Below, in pieces: positions 56,925 to 64,000 of a DNA stretch of 64,000 bases; position 1 is the first letter of the stretch; every line of letters starts with the position of its first letter. Source of the stretch: Paragyromitra xinjiangensis (lineage: Eukaryota > Ascomycota > Pezizomycetes > Pezizales > Discinaceae); the NCBI GenBank assembly GCA_038503065.1, contig JBCAMK010000009.1, positions 1,240,001 to 1,304,000 of the forward strand, in the 5' to 3' direction. The notes below the pieces were generated by a model, which was not told where the DNA came from, did no database searches, and saw only the letters and a list, made by a program, of their open reading frames with translations. Made by a program: the position numbers and the translations under genes.

Positions 56925-59900
56925 TTTCTAGCCGTTCTCTCCTTCTCCTTCGTTTTCTTCCTCTTCGTCGTTGTAGAGGTAAATTCCTTGATGGGAATAC
57001 CTGTTGTCTTCTTGTCGTTCCAGGGTCCAATTTCTGGTAGCGATTTGGGTAGGTGTGAGGAATGTTTCAATGGTGGCAGCCAGGCCGGCATTGGTGTGCA
57101 TTGCAGTTCTCCATGTGAGTGGCATTGGTTTGAGGGCTGCTTTGAGTGCTTTGCGATGGGCAGGAAGTGGTTCCTGGCCACATTCTAGCAGTAGGTGTTG
57201 TGGTGTTTGGTTATCGAAGCCACATTTGCATTTGGTGTCTTCAATGTTGTTGGTAGGGATTCTGGCAAGGTAGGATTTGGTGTATCCATGTCCGGTTCTC
57301 ATTTGAGTGATGGTGGAGGCTGTTCTTCTGGGGATGTTTCCCCTCAGCGGGGCACTTGGTTTCAGTGCTGGTTGTCCGTAGTAGCTGCGGCCTTTCTTTG
57401 CCTGCTTCCATTTGGCTTTCCATGTCGTCAGGGAGTGTTCCTTGATGTTTCTCTTGAGGTATGTGATGGAGGTGAGGACATCTGATTCTATCCTGGTTCC
57501 TTGGGCTCCTATCTTGGCAAGCTTATCAGCTAGCTCGTTGCCGGCAACGTTGACATGTCCTGGTACCCAATAAACATGGGTTTTGATGCCACTGTCTTCG
57601 AGTTGAAGCAAGTTGTTGCGGGCTTCAATGACCAGGTGTTGGCCTGGCATAGGGAGGGGTGTTGTCATTCGTTGTACTGCTGCTTGGTTATCGCAGTAGA
57701 TGTAGACATCGTTTGTCAGGTGAGGTGATCGCTGTACTTGTAGGATTGCATGCTTAGTGGCTTTTGCAATACCATAAAGTTCTGCGTCGAAGACTTCATT
57801 TTCTTTGCCGAGGTGGAAGGATTTGTTGACCACAGAGTGACCTCTGCGGAAACCAGCAACTCCAGCTCCTGTTTTGCCTTCCAGGAGGGAGCCATCAGTG
57901 TAGAATACTAGGCGATCAGTCCTAGTACTGTCTCCAGCTGTGTGGTTCCGATGGTTTTCTGCTGCTGCGTCTTTGTCTGAAGGGTCAATGTAGATGTCTA
58001 TGGTGTTTTGGTGCCATGGTGGACATGCCAGATTGTCTACGCATTCAATCTCTGATTGTGGCTGGACCCATTTGTTGGTAGATGCCAGTATCCTATGTAG
58101 TCTTGTTTCGTATTTGGGGGAGGTGGTGGTTTGGTGCCATGGAGTGTTGTTGGAGCTATCTGGGTTGTTGTTTTCCTGGGTTGAAGGCCAGGAATCAGGG
58201 CAGAGGGAGGTGATGGGATGGGTGTTGGGTAGGGAAAGGACTCGGAGTGCATATTTCCTTTGCAACTCGTCCAATCTGATTGGGGTAGGGAGAAGTCCTG
58301 TCTCTGCTTCCAGGGCATGGACAGGTGATGTTCTGAAGGCTCCAGCAATCTTGCGCATTGCTTGATTCTGGACTTTCTGGATGGTGTTGCTGAGTCCAAT
58401 CTGCCCGTTCCACCATACTTCAGCTCCGAAGTCACTGATGGTGGCTACACAGGTTTGGTAGAGTTGGCGGAGTGCTTTGTAACTCAGTCCTTTTTCTGTG
58501 CTTGCGAGACGGGAGATAGCCATGAAGGCTCGAAGTGCAGAGGCAGCTTTGGTCTTCACATGATGCTTGAATGTGAGTTTGCGGTCAAACCAGACACCCA
58601 GCCAACGCTGGACATCTGCAGCCTCAATCACATTGCCATCAGGCATTGTGACTTTGGCTTCATCAGAGGTGTCAGTTGTTCGTCTGGAGTGGAAGTGAGT
58701 GAGTTCTGTCTTTGGATTGTCAAAGTACAAGGCATTTTTCTCACCCCATTCGGAGGAGGTGAGTGCCATTGCTTCCAGTGTTCGAGAGTTTTCTGCTTCA
58801 GACTTTCCTGTAACCAGAAGGCCCACATCATCAACATAGCTGGGGCAGGTGGAATCAGGATATTTTTCTTCTAGCTCGTTGAACAATGGAGCCAGGTAGA
58901 GGAGGAAGAGGATAGGGAGGTGGGGGATCCTTGTGGGATTCCAGTTTGAATGGGTGCCATGGCTTCAATTTCACCGTCGAATGCCATGCAGGCTGTTCGA
59001 TTGCTGAGGAAGGAGTCCACCCATCGGCAGATGGGAAGTGGGAGGTCCAGTTCTATCATGGTCTTGATCAGTCGTCGTTTGAATACAAAGTCATATGCAC
59101 CTTTCACGTCCATGCAAAGTGCAGAGAGTGTTAGGCCTTTCTTTTTGGCTGCATCGGCAAGCGTGCTGATAAGCATGCAAGCATCCACAGCTGATCTTTT
59201 TGGTCGACCTCCAATTTGCCATCTATGGAGAAGGTGATATCTTTCTGCCATAAATGCTAATCGGGTTGCTATGATCTTTTCTGAGACTTTGCCGAGGCAG
59301 TTGAGGAGTGATACTGGTCGGTAGGCTTTTGCTATCGTATAGTCAGGTTTATTGGCCTTTCTGATGATTGCAATTGTAGCTTCACGCCATATGGTTGGGT
59401 GGTATCCTGCTTTCATGGTGGCTTTGTAGAAGGAGTTGAACTGGGTCGGGTCAACTTGATATGCTTTTTGAATGCATAGGAAGCCAATTCCATCTGGTCC
59501 AGGGGCTTTCTTTGGTGCTGAGGTCATGATTGCTTTCCGAATCTCATCGTTGGTGAGGTCTTTCCATGGGATCTTGTGTTTTCCTGCTGGAACAGGTTCA
59601 TCAAGTTCCACGGAGGGAGGGGGAGGGAATAGAGTTGCTCGGAAGAGATTGGCTTTCTCTTCAAAGGTTTTGGACTCTTGGAGTGTGGTGGGATTGTGTA
59701 GGGTGGGGTGCGTTCACATCTGCGTGGCTTGGTGTACCTCATTGCTGTGAAGACATCTTTTCCGTGAGCTTCTTCCAGGAATGTATTCCAGTGTTCACTC
59801 TTTGCTGTTCGGATTCGTCGGAAGTAGGATGTTCTCAAGTTTTTGAATCTTCGCCACATGGCTGGAGTCTGATCTGTTCTCCAGTCCCTGAGGGCTGTTT

Positions 59901-60930
59901 TCATGTGTCTGCGTCCTTCTTTGATGTCTTCATTCCACCAAGGTTTGGCAAAGGGTGATGGTTTTCGTTTGGGTACATGGATGTGGGCAGCTGCTATGAT
60001 TGAATCTCGTAGGTGTTGAGCTGCTTCGTCTAGGTTTGAATGGGTTGGGTGGGAGTGTAGGAACTCCCAGGTGTCTTTAGTGGTGATGGAGGAGAGGGTG
60101 AAAGTTTGTTGGAAGCCGTCCCAGTCCGCCTTGGCCCAATTAAATTGTTCTGTTGATGGTGGGGGGGCACATTCCAAAGAGTCGGAGGCAATTTCAAACT
60201 GAACAACTTCATGGTCGGATCCTGTTGCAAGGTCTTCCATGACTGCCCAGTTCATAATCAAGTCTGTCATCGGTGAAGAGGAGAAGGCAAGATCCAAAAC
60301 GGATCTGCCAGTGCCTGTAGGGTAATTGTAGGTATAAATATCAGGCTCGTTAATGAGGGTATAGTTGAACTCTTCTAGTATAGCTAGGAGTGCTTCATGT
60401 CGTTTTGGTGAACGGACTCGTGAGTCCCAGAGAGGGTGGTGGGCATTGAAGTCACCTGCCATGATACAGCGTTCTGGTAGCTTTAGTCCCACAAGTACAC
60501 GTTCAACCGTGTATTGTGGGTGGCTGTCAGGAACTCGTTGTGATGCTGCAGGTTGTTCATTGTAGATGTTAAGGAGGGTAAAAGCAGAAATGGAGGGGGT
60601 TGACAGCTCTATGGCCTGTACATCTTCGTTATTGATGATGTCGGGTCTTGGCTGATATTTCAGGAAGAGGTTGGATTTGGATATAAAAGTCATGGTTCGA
60701 GGGCGGTTAATGCTGCTTGGAATCATCCTTGCGAATGACCCATGCGATATTGATGTCCATGAGTTTGGTGGTGCGTCAGGAGAAGTATCGGGCATAACAA
60801 AAGGTTCTTGAATAATAACTATATCAGCCGTTTCTGAGGCTGAGTCGAGGAGGGATAACATAACATTTTGGTTTCTTCGGCAGTTGTGTTGCATCAGGCG
60901 GATCTTGTGTGGGTTTGGTTGCACAATCAT
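56925..60930 (-). pseudogene. Second LINE ORF2 with two frameshifts
   Basis: Three frame segments on one strand: 60930 to about 59715 (endonuclease: MQHNCRRNQNVMLSLL, IVIIQEPFV, MAGDFNAHHPLWDS, SDHEVV), about 59715-58915 (RT: KKAPGPDGIGFLC, AYRPVSLLNCLGKVSEKI, MDVKGAYDFV, GIPQGSPTS), and about 58915-56928 (LFNELEEKYPD, catalytic YVDDVGLL, RNase H FYTDGSLLEGKTGAGVA, EVFDAELYGIAKATKHA, IYCDNQAAV, AGNELADKLAKIG, then a CKCG...H..C knuckle). The second break is one missing base in a C/T run (PTSP-ILFLLYLAPLF is restored in the other frame). A full ORF2 would be about 1330 residues. Confidence 0.9.
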
Positions 60931-62531
60931 TGTTCCACCATGATGTCTTTTTCAGTTCGGGAGAGGTCTGGGCGTGCAACACAGGACCTGTCAGTGGCTT
61001 TATGTGTTCCACCACAGTTGATGCATTTGGGAGGCATGTGGGCGCAGGAGTCAGTGGCTCTGCAAGTCCCACAGAAGTGCTTGTTGGTAGCATGTTCGTG
61101 TCCACAGTAGGCACAGGCTGGCTTGGAGGAGGGGCATCTCTGGAACTTGTGTCCAAACTTTTGACAGTTAGAACATTGGTCACCAGGGCGCGCAGTCAAA
61201 TAGGCTCCGGTCCTGTGTCTTTGGCCGAAGATGAGGATTCCGTTTTTGATCAGTTTGTTGTACATGCTTTTGCTGGTGATGGCAATCATCACCGAGCTGT
61301 GGGACTTTCCATTTCTCTTGTCTGGATGGGTCATGTAGCGAGGAGGTGCTGCCAGTTTGAGATCACTGTTTTGGTATTCCAGTTCGTTTTGCAAGTCGCT
61401 CATGCCAGTACGATTGTCAGGGTATTCCATGATTGGGACTCCATGGATGGCAACCTTGTGCCAGGACTCCTGTTTGGAGAGAAAGAGAGCTTTCTCATCG
61501 CTTTCCTTCACAACTTTCTCAATGGTGGCCTTGTGCAGGTCAAAGTCAGTGCTGGTGAATCCATTGCGAGTGTAGAGCAGGAGATTTGCTTTCAGGTTCC
61601 AGGAGATTCCTGAGATCTGGAGGCTTTCTGGTGCTTTGGCAGTCAGGAGTTCTTTATTGATGGTGTTGCGCAGGACAAGGAGATTGAGGCTTTCTTCTTT
61701 CTGATCACCACTGCGTTGGACAATCATGTTCTTGGTGAGTTCTGGCGTTGGAGTTGTGGGGGTGTCAGTGTTGGCCTTCGCAGGCTTTCCATCTTTCGCC
61801 ACAGTGGCCCAAGTCTTTGGTGCAGGAGGTGGAGGAGGGGGAGGAGGTGCTGGCGCGTTTTCAGTTGCTTTTCCCTTTCCCTTGTTCTTCTTGGGTTGTT
61901 GGGGAGCGGTGGGGATTGTTGTTGCTGTGATTGCTGGTACGACAGGAGTTGCTTTCAGGGTGCGGTGGATTGAATCCACTTTCCCGATCACAGTGTGGCT
62001 CATGGAGCCCAGGGAGGTTGAGATTTGGGTGGTGAGGTTGCTAACCATCATCTTGAGCTCAGCGATTTCCTTGTTCAGGTGTTCATTCTGTGCCATGAGG
62101 TGTTGGTTGACGTCGTTTTGACTCATTGGGAGTGCAAAGTAGCTGGGAGTGCGTTTGGGAGGTGGAGCAGATTGCTGTTGGTTGCCAAAGGTTCTCTTTG
62201 ACGGGCCAGCTGCGGATCTGGTCCTGGTCATTGGTTCTGGCTCGTAAGTGAGGTCAATTCCTCCCAAAGTGTTCCTAAATGATAGAGGATGTGTGGGGGA
62301 GTTGCCAGCTGAGGAGAAGAAGGGTGGTGGGAGTGTGATCTTGCGAGCAAATGGTGCCGGGAGAGGTTTGGTGGTGGAGGAAATAGGGTCGCTGCTCATG
62401 ATGTCTGGAGCATGCTGGCTGACGTTCAGGAATCGGTTTGTGGCCGTTATGGTAGGGCTGGAGGGAGGTGAAGATGGAGGCACGACGGGAAGTTCCGTAT
62501 CGTCTTGCATTTCATCCCCGTGGGCAGACAT
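60927..62531 (-). CDS. Second LINE ORF1 (gag-like, CCHC)
   Basis: 534 residues, intact. Starts MSAHGDEMQDDTELPVVPPS. Pro/Ser-rich first third, then a coiled-coil segment (VNQHLMAQNEHLNKEIAELK), Pro-rich stretch with nine prolines in a row, an RRM-like middle, and knuckles CSNCQKFGHKFQRC, CAYCGHEHATNKHFC and CINCGGTHKATDRSC. The stop TGA (60927-60929) overlaps the ORF2 ATG. No sequence similarity to ORF1 of the other LINE is evident beyond the knuckles. Confidence 0.88.
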   Translation of the reverse strand: MSAHGDEMQDDTELPVVPPSSPPSSPTITATNRFLNVSQHAPDIMSSDPISSTTKPLPAPFARKITLPPPFFSSAGNSPTHPLSFRNTLGGIDLTYEPEPMTRTRSAAGPSKRTFGNQQQSAPPPKRTPSYFALPMSQNDVNQHLMAQNEHLNKEIAELKMMVSNLTTQISTSLGSMSHTVIGKVDSIHRTLKATPVVPAITATTIPTAPQQPKKNKGKGKATENAPAPPPPPPPPAPKTWATVAKDGKPAKANTDTPTTPTPELTKNMIVQRSGDQKEESLNLLVLRNTINKELLTAKAPESLQISGISWNLKANLLLYTRNGFTSTDFDLHKATIEKVVKESDEKALFLSKQESWHKVAIHGVPIMEYPDNRTGMSDLQNELEYQNSDLKLAAPPRYMTHPDKRNGKSHSSVMIAITSKSMYNKLIKNGILIFGQRHRTGAYLTARPGDQCSNCQKFGHKFQRCPSSKPACAYCGHEHATNKHFCGTCRATDSCAHMPPKCINCGGTHKATDRSCVARPDLSRTEKDIMVEQ

Positions 62532-63665
62532 GGTTCCGGAAAATTTTCGGAAATTTTCGTGTAACGGATACTAAAAATAAATTGCCGAGACAAAAGTTGA
62601 TTGGACGTTGAAGACCAGAGGCTGATTGGGTTCCACCGATGGAATGTTCCAGAAGGTAGCAGGTGATGTGCTGTCAGTCAGAATTGCAATATTCCGAGAT
62701 TTCTGGCGATTTTGGGCGATAAAATGAGTACTACTCGGGCGCCTGTGGGCCGATTTGGCTGAAACTAAAAATCCTGGGCCGTAGTATGTAGGCGGCGTGG
62801 ATGTGCAAGTTTCAAGTCAATCGGACAAGAACTGGTTGACTGGCGACGATTTTGAGGGGGGGCTCGGCGGGTTTTTTGGTGGGGTGAGCCCCAAAGAGGG
62901 GAAATGAAGGGGAAATCACAACAACTTCTGCAATAGAAGAGATGGATTTCCCAGGAGGTGTAGAAGGGGGTAAAAGGGGGCGTTGTGATTAGGGTGTGGT
63001 CAGAGTTATCTCTTAGTCCTTGATCGGATTGCCACGTTATGAGGTATTGTTGTATATTTTTAAATAGGGTGAGATCTATGATGGAATTTCTGTTGCCATT
63101 TCTAGGGAAATGTGTGAAGATACCTGGGTGATTGATGAGTTGGTAATTGTGGTCTTCTAGCCAGTCTACGAGTTGGTTGGCTGTTGTTCTGGTGTTATTG
63201 ATGGAGGTGCGATGGGTGTCGGTTTCGATTCCATACCACCATGTGTGATGTAGGTTTGTGTCTGCTAGTATTATGTGCATGGGAAGGAAGCGATGCATGT
63301 TGAGGTAGGTGTGTGTCGTTGGTGTGTGGTTGGCATAGATGTTGGAGATTTCTATGTCACCTATTGCTGTGGTTATGATGATTGATATGGCGTTGTTGAA
63401 GAAGGAGGTTGAAATGCGTGGGTTTAGGTTCATGTTTGCGTTTATGTAGGTTACGCATTTGGGATTTTGATTTGTTGGTGAAAAGCGGTAAAAGTTTGTG
63501 ATGTTTGGTGGTAGGCCCTGGGTTTCTGACCATGGGTCTTGTAGTGCGAGTACGGCGAGTTGGGTATTGATGTTTGCATGATGGAGTACTGAAAGAGTGG
63601 AGGCCTTTCCTTTAGCGCAATTCAGTTGTTGCACTTGGGCTATGCCTGTGATTTGTGTTGTCTGT

Positions 63666-64000
63666 TTAATCATTACGTTTGTTGATTTTCTGGGCGCATT
63701 GAGCAAGGTAGAGTGCTCTGGTCTTCATTTTTTCGGGGCAATCAATGGCGGTGTGTTGGTTGGTATTGCAGCAGGCGCATCTGAGTGGCATGTGTGTGCA
63801 TCTGGCACCTCCTTTGCATGTGATTTGGTCACATTTGTGGTCTTTGGTGTGGTGGGCAAGTGCGCAGATGGCGCAGGCAACTTCTTGTTTGCAAGTGGCG
63901 TCGTGATGTCCAAGTTTTTGACAGTTTCGGCATTGGGTGGTGGGATTGATGGGGTGGTATTCGCGGATTTTGCAGGTGGCGTTTAGAATGTTGAGGTAGG
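63666..64000 (-). CDS. LINE copy C ORF1, C-terminal part
   Basis: C-terminal 111 residues of ORF1 with the same three knuckles as copy A (CRNCQKLGHHDATC, CAICALAHHTKDHKC, CACCNTNQHTAIDC), ending KINKRND with TAA at 63666-63668. Overlaps the ORF2 ATG by eight bases (ATGATTAA). The N-terminus is beyond the window. Confidence 0.82.
   Translation of the reverse strand, partial: YLNILNATCKIREYHPINPTTQCRNCQKLGHHDATCKQEVACAICALAHHTKDHKCDQITCKGGARCTHMPLRCACCNTNQHTAIDCPEKMKTRALYLAQCAQKINKRND

Larger units (their letters stand above)
56505..62981 (-). mobile_element. Second LINE, nearly full length
   Basis: 6477 bp non-LTR retrotransposon, minus strand, 3' end on the left with a (TAAA)n tail (plus strand TTTA repeats at 56505-56524). 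Flanked by GTTGTGATTAGGGT at 56491-56504 and 62982-62995, a 14 bp target duplication. ORF1 and ORF2 overlap by ATGA. The 5' UTR is about 450 bp (62532-62981). Two single-base frameshifts in ORF2 make it inactive. Confidence 0.93.
54819..63673 (-). pseudogene. LINE copy B/C ORF2, split and truncated
   Basis: Starts at 63673 with MIKQTTQITGIAQVQQLNC, runs through the endonuclease (MIIRADTNLHHTWW-like ILADTNLHHTWWYG, SDHTLITT) to the break at 62982, and resumes in part B with LPPKPTATPKRNL, SAPGHDGILYPH (Pro to His relative to copy A), AYRPISLLSCLGK, TDIEGAFNCV, GLPQGSAVSS. The catalytic box reads YINDNAML instead of YIDD. Coding sequence ends at SLLKTKG where the chromovirus LTR begins. Inactive. 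Confidence 0.85.
54819..64000 (-). mobile_element. Tad-like LINE copy B/C, split by another LINE
   Basis: Second copy of the LINE in 40409-47113. Part B (54819-56504) carries RT sequence; part C (62982-64000) carries the ORF2 start and ORF1 end. Between them lies a different LINE with a 14 bp duplication of the break point. The ORF2 3' end is cut by the chromovirus LTR at 54818. The copy continues past the right end of the window. Confidence 0.88.

Overview
The window is nuclear DNA of a filamentous ascomycete (Pezizomycotina). The evidence is short spliceosomal introns of about 45-150 nt with GT/AG ends, fungus-specific genes (NoxA-type NADPH oxidase, Skn7, Cmr1, Mtf2-like, Avo2-like) and fungal transposons (chromovirus, Tad-like LINEs, TA-inserting DDE element). 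I cannot fix the class from sequence alone. Gene structures below were joined by hand from splice signals and reading frame.

Positions 1-40 kb are gene space. In order: 3' end of noxA (+); a 3.6 kb DDE DNA transposon with 45 bp terminal inverted repeats and a 1.3 kb internal long inverted repeat; an SLC25 mitochondrial carrier (-); an Avo2-like ankyrin protein (+); VPS74/GOLPH3 (-); mitochondrial acyl carrier protein (-) and the 23 kDa complex I subunit (+), divergent; an Mtf2-like mitochondrial protein (-); CMR1 (+); a CDCA7-type zinc finger plus DDT protein (+); a HAD/Swiss-Army-Knife RNA-repair-like protein (-); an Ariadne RBR ubiquitin ligase (-); SKN7 (-); a mitochondrial peroxiredoxin (+); a mitoferrin-like carrier (+); mitochondrial uS17 (+); a Sap1/Yta6-like AAA ATPase (-). 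Seven of these act in mitochondria.

Positions 40-64 kb are a nested transposon block. A Tad-like LINE copy A (-) carries a 701 bp solo LTR with a CCCTG target duplication and another insertion of about 1 kb. It abuts a nearly intact 7.7 kb Ty3/gypsy chromovirus (47114-54818) whose two 733 bp LTRs appear to differ at one base. Beyond it lies a second copy of the same LINE (B/C), split by a second LINE (56505-62981) flanked by a 14 bp target duplication. The two flanks of the chromovirus belong to different places in the LINE and lack a matching target duplication, which suggests recombination between two chromovirus insertions.

The most interesting signals are: a self-priming signature in the chromovirus (12 nt next to the 5' LTR complementary to an internal LTR segment); a likely intron in its gag; the hairpin-forming inverted repeat around the DNA-binding exon of the DDE transposon; a CDCA7-type protein next to CMR1; a shared promoter for two complex I subunits; and a 17 nt microexon in SKN7.
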